From: Campylorhamphus procurvoides
Lineage: Eukaryota; Chordata; Aves; Passeriformes; Dendrocolaptidae
Length of the DNA stretch: 64,000 nt
Direction of reading: 5' to 3'
Assembly: GCA_013396655.1 (NCBI GenBank)
Contig: WBMV01003263.1
Coordinates: 1,122,663-1,186,662, forward strand
Shown here: piece by piece, positions 1-64,000 of the stretch
How the letters are laid out: every line of letters begins with the position of its first letter
Numbering within the stretch: position 1 is the first letter of the stretch
Notes under the pieces: generated by a model
Told to the model about the DNA's origin: nothing
Databases searched by the model: none
What the model saw: the letters and a program-made list of their open reading frames with translations, nothing else
Position numbers and translations under genes: made by a program

Positions 1-51898
<51,898 letters not shown>

Positions 51899-54436
51899 TA
51901 CACAAACCACAGTGCCCAGCTCATTGGACTTTTGTGGATCTGTCTTCTCAAGGAATGAATGAACTTTTGTATTGGATTTCCCAGAGGAAAAATTGTTTCA
52001 TGGTGCAATTCAAATAATGAGGTTCCACGAAAGAGCTTGTGAAGCAATTAAAAAGCATTGTGGTAGTGGCAGAATTCTCTACAGGGAAACTAGAGTGTGC
52101 CTGATGTGCAGGGAAAACCAAGTCTTGCAATCCATGGTTTTTCAGGATGGCTACACTTCCTAAGTTTATGTTCTGAGCAAACAAGAAATGTGATGCCATG
52201 TTGTGATCAATCTGGCTACTGCAAAACTGACATGTACCCCAACACTGGATTTCATCAAAGTTGTTGAATAGAAAATTCAAGTCAAAATGTGAAATCATTC
52301 AGCCCCTTATCTATCCAGTAAATTATAAAAAAGGCATACAACTGATTTTCTTTTTTTTAATTCATGAAGGTACATTACTTTATGCCATATGTTACAAAAT
52401 CATATTCAGCACTTGCTTTACTTAAGTCTACGAGTGCCTGCCTGGGGTGCACCATAGAGCTCAAGCTCCTGGGGCAGAAGTTGAATTGGAAGGAAAGTCA
52501 GCAACAAAGGATGTAACAACGGCTTGCATTAAGGAGGTTTGTGGAAATGCATTTGCCAGTGGTGTGTATGACAAAATATGAGCTGTTACAATGAACTTAA
52601 TAACTTAATAAGACTGATTTTATGCTTTACACTGCATGGAAACTATTTTAGAAGAAACTAGCAATTTATCACATCATATCAGGAAAAAAAAACCTAACAC
52701 AGTGACTTCTGTTTATTTTTATAGGTTCATTATATTATGTTTCTTAGAGTGTAAACAGGAAACAAGCAACTAAAACGCTATTTCTGTTTTGTCACTTTCC
52801 ATTCTTGAACAGACATTCTGCTAGTGTTTATTCTTTAAGCACTCTCAAGGGGAAAAAAAATGCCTTTTATTTTTATAAGAGTTAAAAAACTCCCGAAAAT
52901 ATTTTGCACTGAATGTACCAAAGTCGAAGGGACATTATGATCTGACTGATAGCAAACTGCGTCACTATCAAGTATCTATAAAAATGCTTAGGAACCAGGC
53001 TTTCTTCACAGTGCCATGTCTATAGATATCAGGACTGTGCACTTAGGTAATAATTTTATAATACTATATGTGATATTGTAATATGCATTTATTTTAAATG
53101 CATCCGGGTCATTTTTCATCCATTGGATAACTTAATGTGGTGGAGTTTAATACAGATCTTTCATATGCTCCCCACAAATTTTTATTTGTACAGCACTGTA
53201 AAACAGTAGCTCATTTGGAAAACCATGAGTAACCTACTTTGAGGTGAGCCACTGGTCATAATAACACTGTCTTATATCGGTGAACACCTACAAGATGTAA
53301 ACTGTTCGTAGTGTCCAAGCTTGCATTTTCATTGATAAATAGTTTTCTTATCCAATGTTATTTGAAGCAGTTTTTATGGCATATCAAACACTGCATGGAC
53401 ACCAATTTCTTTATGCTTAATTTTGCTGAAATACACAAGGCTTGCTTGCATCTATTTTCAGTCCTTTCCTCCAGATGGTCTTGTGGAACACTTGTGCAGC
53501 TGCGTGCCATGTCTGGCACAGCTGCTCTCACGCAGTGCACGCCCACCACATTTTAAAATTCCAGACGTTGCACTTGGACACTGGATGACAAGAACATGAC
53601 CTAGTTTTGTGCTTGCCCTTTTGGCAGCACTGAAGCACAGCGAGCCCTGTTCTGTGGGAGAAGTACCTTTGGCAGTAATGTTCTCACTTTGAAGACTCTC
53701 AAAAGGGCATCTCAGGGAGGTATCCTGCTTGTTCTTGTGGGAGGTTCTTTCCAGCGGAGGTGAACATCTATGGAGATGTCGTCAGCAGGGACTGCCAGTC
53801 CACCTTCCGAGTCAGAAGGCAGGTGCAGCTGTGGTGGTGGCAGCAAGGACCGGGAAAACCATTCAGACTTACTGTGAAAATGTTACACATGCAAAGGAAA
53901 AGCAAAATCAGGGTGAAAGCATTCTTTTCTTTCAAGAATAATTGAGCTTCTGCATGACATCTGGGACTCTCTTAAATAACATAGCTTTTCGTACACTACT
54001 TCTGGCTCATATGAAGTAGCCAAGAAAAATCCAAACATGTCACCCTATTTCTCCACATATATTTATCAGTCTTTGCTAAGATTGCATGTCACAGATCCTA
54101 ATGCACATCTTTTTTGAGAACATGAATGAGAAGCAGGCAAACTGACTTTTCAGCAGGTCACTCCAGCATGGCTCATGTTTCATGTGATCCATTCACTGAG
54201 TAGCTAAAACTCTGGCACTCGAAGCAGAATGCAACTTCTGATTGGTTGAAGGACTACAGAATTTTCATTTTACAATATTGTGTTCTCTGTGGTCAAAAAA
54301 AGAGATTTCCCAGGTGGAAACTGTATCGTCAAGTTTTGAACCGGATACTCTTTGGAATGAAAAGTTTAAATACTTGGCACAAAGTAAGTTTATACTAGTT
54401 TGCCTTTTAAGTTATGCTTTTGTACAAAACTCAAAC

Positions 54437-54442
54437 AATAAA
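54437..54442 (+). terminator. HECW2: Candidate proximal polyadenylation signal
   Basis: AATAAA followed by T-rich and GT-rich text (GTCAATTTTTATTTAAT, TTTGTTCTGTATTTATG). It would give a 3'UTR of about 2.55 kb. Confidence 0.4.
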
Positions 54443-57400
54443 TGCATCTTGTCAATTTTTATTTAATATATCTACTGCACCCATTTGTTCTGTATTTATG
54501 CATGTAAAAATAATTTAAATCAGCCATGATGAACCGGTATTCTGTAAAGATGTGACAGGGTCACCAGTGGGGCAGCTGTCAGTTAGAAAATAGATAAATT
54601 AAAAAAAATCCAGAATCTTTGTAGCATTAAGCCCAAGAGAGACTAAGGGGAAGCTGCTGCTTCCTCCTTTGCTGCCAACATCATCTGGGGGACTGTAGAA
54701 AAATGCTGTTTGAAAGTTGAGGTGTTAGTTGCCTCAATACAGCTACATGTGGTGCCTCAAGCCTTTGGCTGGCTCTTTGTGATGCTGCTGCTCTGAAGAG
54801 ATTAGCAAGGAGGGAGTGTAGCAATGGAAGCCTGAGCTTTGTCAAATACCCACATCTCCTGGCAACTCCTTGAAATGCTCTCCCTTCGGTGTTGGAAGCC
54901 ATTCCCATTAGATGGAAAGCCAAGTGAAAGCCACGTTTCATGTGCTGCAGCTTGACTGCAACAGGCGGCCACAGTGCTTTTGCTTATGACACACTGTGTG
55001 GCTGAGATGACAGTCCAGATAGAGAAAGACTTGAGAAGCCTGTCTGAAAGCTCTGTATCTCCTCAGAGCTTTTCCAGATGATGCCAAGGAGTTTTTCATT
55101 TAGGAAGAAAAAAAGCCAGTCAGCCCGAAGTAGACAAAAGAATCCCTTCGGCTAGAGTAATGACAGCTCATACTAACTTAACCTGCAGCATCTCCATCAG
55201 AGAGAGTCTGGCAGGAGAGGTCCCCGCCAGAATTTAAGTGAGGTGCCCGTGTTCCCTGCCCTGCTGGGAAGTGGAGCCACTCCTCACTAGCCAAAAGGCA
55301 GCTCACAGGTCTTTGCAGCCCTCCCGGCCAGGCTGGCAGCAGAGTGGCCTCTGTCCCTGGCACCCAGGGTCAGGTCTGCCTCCTTCCAGATCCCAAAATC
55401 CCAGCCTAGCAGGGGTGTGCTTTGCTCACCCAGCACAGCTAGCAGTCAGTTTAACCATAACACTCCTAAATAGACCAGAAAAGCCTGTAATCCATGAAAC
55501 TGAGCAGTGTGGCATCTACCATAAGAAGGAGTTACCGTTCGAAGTGCAAGGCAGCAGCTGTCAGGGCAGCAATGCTTTTGACCCATGGGCCGGAGACAGT
55601 CATCTGCCACCTCTGTCACACCCTCAGCAGCATCTGGCACGCTGAGATGGGAAAGCCTTCCAACCCAGACCGTGTTCCCCACCCCCTCCTGCTGTTTTTC
55701 CTTGGTAGTCATCAAATAATTGCCTTTTTTGCTTTCAAACATAATTTTCATTATCCTTGTACTGAACCCACCATAAAAGTTGTTAGTATGGCTTGGAGAG
55801 TATCTGGGTGAAATCCATGTGTGCCCACAGGCCTGCTGGGCACCACAGAAGGTGGGCACCACTTTGCAGCAGCTGCCCTGGGGTCACAGAGGGTACAGGA
55901 ATATATGTAATCTGCAGGGAAACTGAAAATCCAGGCAGCAACGTGCTGGCAGGACATCAGACAAACTTGCTGGCATGAGTGAAGCTGGCAGAGAACCCGA
56001 CTGGTAGTTTGCTCTGTTTAAAATTATAGGAAAGAGAAGAGTTTTGTGGTTTCTTATGTATTTTCAGTCCTTTTAAAAAAGGATAAAAATCCTTCTGAAG
56101 CATTGGCAATGGTATCATCTGGTTGTTAAATGTAATTTCAGCAGTATTAGCTGCTGATGTTTACTGACTTTCGGCAGAATTTTACGGCAGTACTTGAAGC
56201 ACAGGTCTCTGGACTGAGGGAATTCTTATTCACAAAAGGGGAATCTGCAGCAGCTGTCTTTGAATAGCCATATAAGTTCAATTCCCATAGCATCAAGCAG
56301 GTTGCTTCTTTTCAGCAAATGAAACTTATCTGCATTAAATTATAATAGTAGTTTTGTTTTTCCTGCCAATTTTTTCATGTGGAGGGTTAATTTATTCCTT
56401 TTAGCATTGATAGGAATTGAGCAGAAGTTTGGTCTCCAGTCATAAGATTGCAGGTGTAGCTTTAGTAATAATACTCAACCATCACTGCTGTTTCCCCTTC
56501 TCATCCTTTCGTCTCCGGTCAAGCAAATTGAACTCCAAGCAAAATTTCAGAGTTCCTCAAACCTGCCTTCATGAACTGTCTGCATTTTCGCTCCATTACG
56601 AGGTACAAGACAGAACTGCAGAAATGTTGTGAGTTAACTCGCTCATTGATTGCAAGTAAAAAATTCTTTATAATTTTGTTAGCTCTTGGACTAATCTAAC
56701 TTTTTGCCTAAATATTTTACAATAAAAAAGAATTTGGGAGGTTGAATTCAAAATTACTTGTTTACTGGAAGATAAACATATCTTGGGTAAATAGTAGAGG
56801 AAAAGAAGAACTTTATTATAAAGCCAGTACCACCTATTTTTGTTAGCAGTGTGCAAAATGATAAGGTTGACCATCCAAACATAGAATTTTCACAATGAAA
56901 GAGGGTTTATATTTTGCATATCTTTCAAATAGACAATGAGCTTCATAGTGCTTCTGTTCAGTTTTAGACTGACTAATTTTGGTACTAGACTGCTATTATT
57001 TAGGATGTTCGTTGCTATGGAAAGTTTTTTATTTAAACACTTTTAGTATTTTTTAAAATAATTTTACTGGAAGAAAGGTATTGTTTGGGTTGAAACTCCC
57101 TTTAGAGCTTTACTTCATAGGCTTTGCTCAGAGCCATGTTATGCCATAAGTATTTTAAGATAAAATCATGATTTGAGAGTTCCGTTTTGTATAACACATT
57201 TTCATGACCTTCTGGACACTGCTTAGAAAGGCTCCTGCTGACTGTGGGTAAAAGGGTGGCAGTCAAAGACTCCTCTGGAATGGTTACAACCCACTGAGGT
57301 ATCTGTGTGTGTTCAAAATGCATCCAAAAATACCTCCTGAGGACTATGTGAAATAATCACTACACTCATTAATTAACCTCCTTCTAAATCAATAATTCAA

Positions 57401-60400
57401 ATTTTGAACTTGCTTCCTTTCAGATTACATTGCGGTATAATTACAATCAAATTTTAAATAGAGAGGTATTCTGATAAGTTTGTTAAAGTTATGATGAAAT
57501 GCCAAAGGCAGTTGAGCTGTGCTGCTTTCAATCCTTCTTCCCGTTAAAAAACTTCTGAATAATGAAACTTATCTTTTCATTTTCAGTTGTTTCTTTGTTC
57601 AGAACTTTCAGAAACTTCTCATTCAGCCCCTACTAGAATAAGCTTTGTTTACTTAGAGGGCTTTTGTTAAGCGCTCAGGAGGTATATTGTTCAACTAATT
57701 TAACATACTTTTGTGCTGACATCGATGTAATTAGCTTTTAAAGGTATAGACCTACAGAACTCCACAGGACTCTGGTCTCCCTTATTCTGGGCTGCCTTCC
57801 AAAGGCTGTCTGTCCTCTCCCTTTTGATTGCGCCTAATCCTGCAATCACCCAGAGACAATTGCTGACCACCTACACTGACTGGAGCTGTAGTGTCAGGCT
57901 GAGACTGGGGGTTTGTTTATCTTTCAAAAGCAGCTTCCTTAGTCCAGACTCGAGAGGATCGCTGTTACTCTGACATCCAGATTAAGCAGTTTAAGAAAAT
58001 TGATCATCATAGTTTTTTTGGAAAACAGTTGAATACATATCCAAGGGGTAAAAAGTCCTTTGATTTTCCTTTTGCAAAATTAACGAGGCAGGGGATTTTT
58101 CTTGTAATGTTTTATATTGCCAGAATTTGTGATCCCCCTGGGCTGCTTGAGGCTGTTGGCTGGGTGGGTGCACAGCCTGTGCAGTGAGGCAGGGCAGTGC
58201 TGATCCAGACATCTCAGCAGCAGGCAATCTATTCCCTTAGCGAGGACTGTGCCTTCCACAGCTGGAGACTTGGTCATACAGCCCTCAAACAGGAGTGTTC
58301 CAAAAGCTCCTTGCAATCAGCGATTCCTGCTAATTGCAATACAAGCCGCTGGTGATGTGCTCCACTGACTATTCAACATCTTTCATTTTAAGTGAGAATT
58401 ACGAATTTTATAATTAGAAATACTCACCCAGCAGTATAAGGCCAATAAAAGGAGATTTTGCTTAGGCATCATATTTGATTGCCATGCTGACTGCAGTCAG
58501 ACATTGGAGCTGAGTAATTTTGAAGTAGATTACTGTATGAATAAGCAAATAAAGCTATGAAGCCTCATAAATAATTCTAGGGAAGAGTGTAATTGTAAAT
58601 GCTGTAATGATAAGACAGGGCAGTTCCACGCAGCACACAGAGATGCACCCATGGAATAGAGGTAGAGCAAAGACAAGCCTGGAAGAGTAGGGACAGAAAA
58701 AGGACTGCACTTTGAGAATAGGGAGTGGGACAGTGAGCTGTGAATGATCATTGGGTATACAAAAGGAGGCACTTTTTGTTGGAAAATTAGGCTATGATAA
58801 TGCACCTAGAAAAAAATTACTATTAATCCTGAAATACATTAGTGTTACTGCAACTGCAAGACACAATTTTCCTCATTACTAGGTTTTGAAAATCTAAAGT
58901 ACACAATCAGAAAACTTACTTCTATATGGGTTTTTTCTTGTTTTATTTGGTCTGGATTGTTTGTTTGTTTTTTAATTTCAGTTATTTTCAGGAAAATGAA
59001 GGCTTCCAGATAAAATAAGGGTGGTGTCTGGAAGTCTTCTTTACTCTTGTTTGTGCAAATAATGACTGTTTATCACTATCTGCTCTTGGCAAGAGATATA
59101 ACATCTGATAAGAAGTTAAATCATCACAACCAATGGTGACATTCCTTTTAAATGTGATGGGCCTAATCCCTAATACTTAGATGTGTCAAAATGCAGGTTT
59201 TGATTTTTTATTTTTTTTAGGTTCTTGGGGTTTGTGTTACAGTTGTGTAACAACTATGCATTTCCAGAAAGAGGGGGATTGCTATGCCTTTTTTAAAACT
59301 TACTTAAGGTAATTAAAATATTCTCAATGACCTAGTTAGCTTCAGTCAAGCTGATGCAAGTCGACTCCATTCACACAGTAATGACATTATCAGAAAAAAT
59401 ACCATGTAAGAGGGCAGGAAGGTTTCAGGATGGGGTTCTCTACCTAAAACCTGACCTGTCTCTTTACCTAAAAGACAAGACTATTGGATGAATGAGTGTA
59501 AGTCAAAAGAAGAATTCCTTGCAAGTTTTATTCTTCAGTGTAGTAACTGAGATAGTAAGAGTTTATATAAACTTGAAGTCCTAAATGAGAAGACAACTAG
59601 TACATTGAACCATAATGGTTCAATAGTTCCATACAGCGGGACATTTTTCTGCAATGAGTCTGCAACACTCAGGAGACTGCTGTTTATTATCAGCATTGCA
59701 GGGAGAGGAAGAATTCTAATACTATTAATCACATAAATCATATTAAGAGGATGCTTTTTCTTTGTACTCTGTTTTTCCTTGGAATGACATAGCCTTGAGG
59801 GCGCCCGTGAATGCTGATCAGCAAGGCTGCTTTTTGTATAAGTGACTGAACATTTGTACTTGTAAGGGCTGGTACAGTATGGAAAGGGAGAACTTCAGAG
59901 AAAAACAAGGTAACGAGGGATGTGGTTGGAATACTGCTACCCCCAAGTCAGCTGATATTCCTGCCCTGGCTAGGCTACAGTTTGGTTTATTCAGCATGTT
60001 TGAAAGCTCATATAGTTTTACAAGTTTTTGTAGTGGGGATGCAGGCATCCAGAATCTAACAGGTATATAGGTGCATCTCCTTCATTTTTGACAATTACTT
60101 GATATAATTTTATAACAAGTTCTTTGTTTTTAAAGAATTTCAGGCACTGAGAATACAGAGTGCGTATTTATTTCTAAGCTTTAAGTAGAACACGGTGTAT
60201 TTTTTAATCCTTTCCATACTTTTCAGTTAAGTGTTCACAAGACTGTATATCAAATACAATACCAAGGTTTTCTATCTTTCTACAAGCCAATTTAAGTTTC
60301 ATCTGAATTTGGTATATGTCTTTCACGAAACACTAAATGGGGAATATGTGCTTCAAGCATTAAGATGGTCTATGTCCTTTTCTCCATTTACACTGCATTA

Positions 60401-60680
60401 CATTTCACTTTTTTTTTTCTTCTAGGCAGAGAGAACAGATAGAAAATGTGTTGAGTATGTTACAGGGGCACACAATGTGTTTCATTGTGCCTGGCTTCAA
60501 GGAATGTACTGTAATGTTTGACTGCTCATAAATTTACATAATTTGAATACAGGGCTGTTGTGTTGTATTTCCTGTTACTCAAAAACATTTGGGGAAAAGA
60601 TTTTTCTGTGTATAATTTTATTTTCATACTGATCTCTATTTTGTTTAAGACCATGTTTCATCATGAAATCACTTAATGAA

Positions 60681-60686
60681 AATAAA
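60681..60686 (+). terminator. HECW2: Candidate distal polyadenylation signal
   Basis: AATAAA with a T/GT-rich element (TTCTTTTATTGTGCCTCTG) starting about 30 bases downstream. The 280 bases before it are AT-rich, as in typical 3' ends. Another AATAAA follows at 61151. Confidence 0.45.
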
Positions 60687-60705
60687 TCTTCTTACAAAAT
60701 CCACT

Positions 60706-63700
60706 TTGGGAATCACTTCTTTTATTGTGCCTCTGAATATACTGTAACATCATTTTTTTAGTGAGTACTTTTATCTCTCAATCATTCTGTGTCCTTTGTA
60801 GCATTTTAAAACCTTTAGGGGAACCACAAGATGCTCTGTGTGATGTCACCTTTTCTAAGTGCTACCTGGTGGCCTGTGGAATCTGGCATATTACAAATCA
60901 TCATTTTGGAAGAGGAGAAAGTAAGGATTCTGCAGCTATATGCAACATAATTTGAGTAAGAACTGCATAGGAAAAAAAACCCCTATGAGAAATGAAGAAA
61001 GCACCAGATACCACAGCCAACACGGTGCAGAGGCCAAGGCTATGTGTAAGAGGCTCTGCTTTTCATTGGAGCATCAGTGGCTGTAACACATGAAAACACT
61101 CTATTTTCACTAGGAAATATCTTTAGGGAAAAATGCATTTTTCTGTCTTTAATAAAAGTCATTNTACTAGTTCCATTAAGAGATACAGATCTTTAATGAG
61201 CACCTAGGCAATGTTCTCCCCACCAAGACACAGCCCAAGGGGAACAGTGAAATGGCAGGTTATCACTTCTCCTTTGTGTTACATAAACTCTTCGTAGAAT
61301 CTGTTAGTGAAGTGATATTTCTATTATTTTAATATTTTTCTAGAAGGTAATTTTGCATTCTTTTGTTGCTACCAGAGCTGTGATGCAAGCTAGCCTAAAT
61401 CATTGAAGGAGAGCTGCTGTGGGAAGACGTCAGGCTTTGAGACTGGAGCCCTTTCAGAATCTATTCTCTGTTTTCATTCTTGATGTCAGGCTCATATTTT
61501 CATCCAGGTCACTGATAAATGACACCGCGTGTTGCACAATTGCTCACTCTCCTCTCAGGATAAACACTGGAGTTGGGATGGAGGTCATGCTGGTAAGCAG
61601 TGTCTGAGGCATGGGTAATGTTTGTAGGGTATTGTTGCTTATTTTATCCCCATGGAGTGAGAGAAACAACATTTGGTAAGCACAGGAGCACCCCCCTAAG
61701 ACAGGCTGCCTTATGCTGTGATCTGAGATGTGCTGGATCAGCACACTTTTCAGCTGCCCTGCCACACTCTCTGTGCAGTTTTGGCCTCCCAACTCCACGT
61801 TCTTTCCCCAAGCGAACAGCTCTGGCTACTTTGCACGCCAAGGATCACACTTTGCAGGCAGATTTGCTCTGGCTTCATGAAGGCTGCAGTAGCAGAGGCA
61901 ACATGTGGCAGATATATCTCTTCCCCATGAGTTTGAACTGCAGGATGCTGGAGATGCTCAGGTAAGCCTTGTTTTCCAAGCGGTGTTGCGTTACTTAAAC
62001 ATGCACTGCCCTGTGGAATGGCTGTGCTGCAAAAAGGCTTAAAAGCTTGGTGGAGATACCCTTTTGCCTTGTGTTTTTTGAGGCCTTTTTTGGTGCTACA
62101 GTTCAGGGTACTGTCTTGCCAAAAGAAGTTACCACAAGCGAGTTGCAGAAGGCGGCTCAGACGTTCACAGCTTCCACCTCTGCAGCTCTCAGTGGTGTGT
62201 GCTTGTCCCCCACCCTATGACACAGTTACCTGCTGGGAAGGGTAGGTTGCCATCTGTTCAGTCCAAACTATATCAATTGAATTGAATTCAGCATTTCTTG
62301 AGGGAGCTGAGCTTTCCCCACGAGGCTAGCTCCCTAAAACACCCGTGGCTCTGGTCAATGTGAGCTGTGCATCACAGTTTGCCAAATTGGTAACTGATCA
62401 AGAAGAAATTGTTATTTTCACGAACGTCAGCTTTGTAATGAATAGGTAATCAAGGTAAGCAAGAGAAGAAGTAACTAAGAATGGGAATTATGAAGCTAAC
62501 ACCTTTAATAGCTATTTCTTAATTATCCCAAAGCCCGGGTGTGTACATTAGGAATAATAATAGCTCATGCTTCTGTACTGTTGTGACCTTCAGACTACCA
62601 TTCCCCCTTCTCCACCCCTTGTTTGTCATTCTCAGTTGTGGTGTATCTAAGTAAAATTCCAAAGTCCTCAGGGTGGAGTCCTGTCAATTATACCCTTCTC
62701 TAAGTGCCATTCATGTTTCTATGGCATTATATAAACAGATAACCAAGACTACAATAACATGCATGCCATGAAGCATTTTTGGTATTTACTTGGTTTTCAA
62801 AACCGAAAGGGAGAGTTAGAGCAAATTTTGAAAAGGATCGGTAGAGACACACAAGCAGCTAAGGAGACAAACATGAGCACTGTCATTTACTTCTTGGCAC
62901 CACGTGCTATAATAAAACATCTTAATTGTGGACATCATTTAATTTTACTCTGTGGATCATTTGGTATGTTTGGAATGCTGCTTGCTTTTCATGCTGCACA
63001 AAGAGCACTTCTCAACAAAACCAATCTTGTCCATGTGTGGTATTTTTTTTTGGACAGATGTATTTGAGATGGTGTTATAATGGAGAAAGGGTACGATCTC
63101 AAACCTTGCAGCGATGGTGGAACTCTGTGGGAGAGAGTAAAGATTTTGGACTGCTTTTGTCAAAAATACCTTTGAACTAAATTTTTTAGCTTAAAGTGCT
63201 AAAAAATCTAGATGGAAGTTCAAGAGAGCAGGAGTTACACTTGAAAGGCAGCTTTTAGCAGTATATTTGAGTGTGCCAGCTACATGGTATAACATTCTGA
63301 ACTCTTCAAGAATACTTTCTGCTTTCTCAAACTGCATATCTTCATTTATACTACTTTCATCTTGGTGCAGGCTGTGACAGCATGACTACTCACCATTAAC
63401 ATAGCAATTACCCATTTCACTGGCAGTGCCACAGCATAAACAAAATTAACCCAGCACATCTAATGGTGCACTGCTGAAATTAAATAAAGAACTCTTAAAG
63501 TCTTATGCTGCATTGCTATTACTGCTTTCATGACAAATCTATTATAAAACGGATGTTTGCAAATTTCCAGGGCAGCTGGTTGGGTTGCTTCAGAGGAAAT
63601 CAATTTGACAAACAAATTGAAGCTATTTTAGAACTCTTTCTAACTTCAGCTTATTTCTAAACCATGCTTCAGGCTATTTTGAATCCTCAGAAAGAGTCTT

Positions 63701-63790
63701 TGAAACTACAAGTTAAAAGACTTTTTTTTTCTTCTGGGCTCCTTAAAGCACGAGGCTCTGAAGACCCAGAAAAACGACTGTGAGAGACGT
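60706..63790. other. Probable intergenic region downstream of HECW2
   Basis: No exon, RNA gene or clear transposon found. One ambiguous base (n) at 61164. A stretch at about 61,480-61,530 (CATCCAGGTCACTGATAAATGA) faintly recalls CR1 text. The open frames at 61,600-61,965 and 62,759-63,180 match no protein I know. Confidence 0.6.
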
Positions 63791-63799
63791 GTCCATGTA

Positions 63800-64000
63800 T
63801 GAGACCAGCGAGCAGTGCCGCGTTCTTGTGGATGTGAGTGAGTCCCAGCCGGGCTGTGCCGGCGTCAGGAGCCCCATCCGCGCACCGTGACCGGGCGGCA
63901 ATGCTGCAGGCGCGGCCACCACGCGGGGACGGGACGGGAGGGATGTGCTGGGACACCCAAGTGCTGTCCCGCCGCACCTGGCACACCTGGCACATCTGGC
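63800..64000. promoter_or_regulatory. GC- and CpG-rich edge, possible start of a CpG island
   Basis: After more than 10 kb of AT-rich DNA the sequence turns GC-rich with many CpG pairs (CCGCGTT, GCCGGCGTC, ATCCGCGCACCGTGACCGGG, GGCGCGGCC, ACGCGGGGACGGGACGGGA). In human, STK17B lies next downstream of HECW2 in the same orientation, so this may be the edge of its promoter island (inference). No exon is visible. Confidence 0.45.
63974..64000. repeat. 9-bp tandem repeat cut by the window end
   Basis: CACCTGGCA, CACCTGGCA, CATCTGGC: three near-identical 9-base units, running off the end. Confidence 0.65.

Larger units (their letters stand above)
51899..60705 (+). other. HECW2: HECW2 3' untranslated region (extent inferred)
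   Basis: AT-rich, no coding exon recognised. Several AATAAA copies lie along it (54437, 56721, 58444, 58548, 60681), and the last of these is the best end candidate. From memory, mammalian HECW2 also has a multi-kilobase 3'UTR, but I cannot check the length. GC-richer patches at 53,460-53,840 and 55,190-55,660 give chance open frames on both strands. If the 54.4 kb site is used, the 3'UTR is only about 2.5 kb. Confidence 0.55.

Noticed and set aside
55238..55862. Opposed 135- and 138-codon frames in the 3'UTR
   Set aside because: Mutual shadows in a GC-richer patch; no domain, no conservation evidence.
61600..61965. 121-codon open frame downstream of HECW2
   Set aside because: No recognisable domain and no promoter or splice context.

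Overview
This window is vertebrate nuclear DNA and carries the 3' two-thirds of one gene, HECW2 (NEDL2, a NEDD4-family HECT E3 ubiquitin ligase), on the + strand. I joined 22 exons by hand (2135-51898). All junctions are GT-AG, every exon keeps the reading frame, and together they encode 1,272 residues ending at a TGA. The first ~300 residues (N-terminal domain and most of the C2 domain) lie upstream of the window. Local residue n corresponds to human HECW2 residue n+300 from WW1 to the C-terminus: the catalytic Cys falls at local 1240 (human 1540), and the residues affected in human HECW2 disease (1191, 1193, 1330, 1445, numbers from memory) all land on the expected amino acids. I use this local numbering throughout.

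Organism: a sauropsid, most likely a bird. Introns are short (0.4-5.4 kb), the background is AT-rich with low repeat content, and the one clear transposon is an old antisense CR1 LINE. There are no mammalian Alu/L1/B1-type repeats. I cannot name the species.

Layout: 1-2134 is the end of an intron; 2135-2235 is the end of the C2 domain; 3481-4818 is one very large exon for an acidic, Ser/Glu-rich disordered region; 6115-9604 holds WW1; 9454-10078 a coiled coil; 13211-14957 the helical box; 14772-19442 WW2; 22076-29096 the linker, ending in a four-fold SPxx repeat; 32961-51898 the HECT domain, with the catalytic Cys on the last exon. From 51899 a long AT-rich 3'UTR probably runs to about 60.7 kb. 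60.7-63.8 kb looks intergenic. The last 200 bases turn GC- and CpG-rich, which may be the edge of the next gene's promoter (STK17B by human synteny, inference).

The most interesting signals not covered by the plain gene model are two places where reading through a splice donor gives an in-frame stop followed closely by AATAAA (after exons 2 and 13). These are candidate intronic-polyadenylation forms that would make HECW2 without a working ligase domain. Others are the SPxx repeat just before HECT and frame-neutral exons that would remove whole modules. I found no clearly new system.
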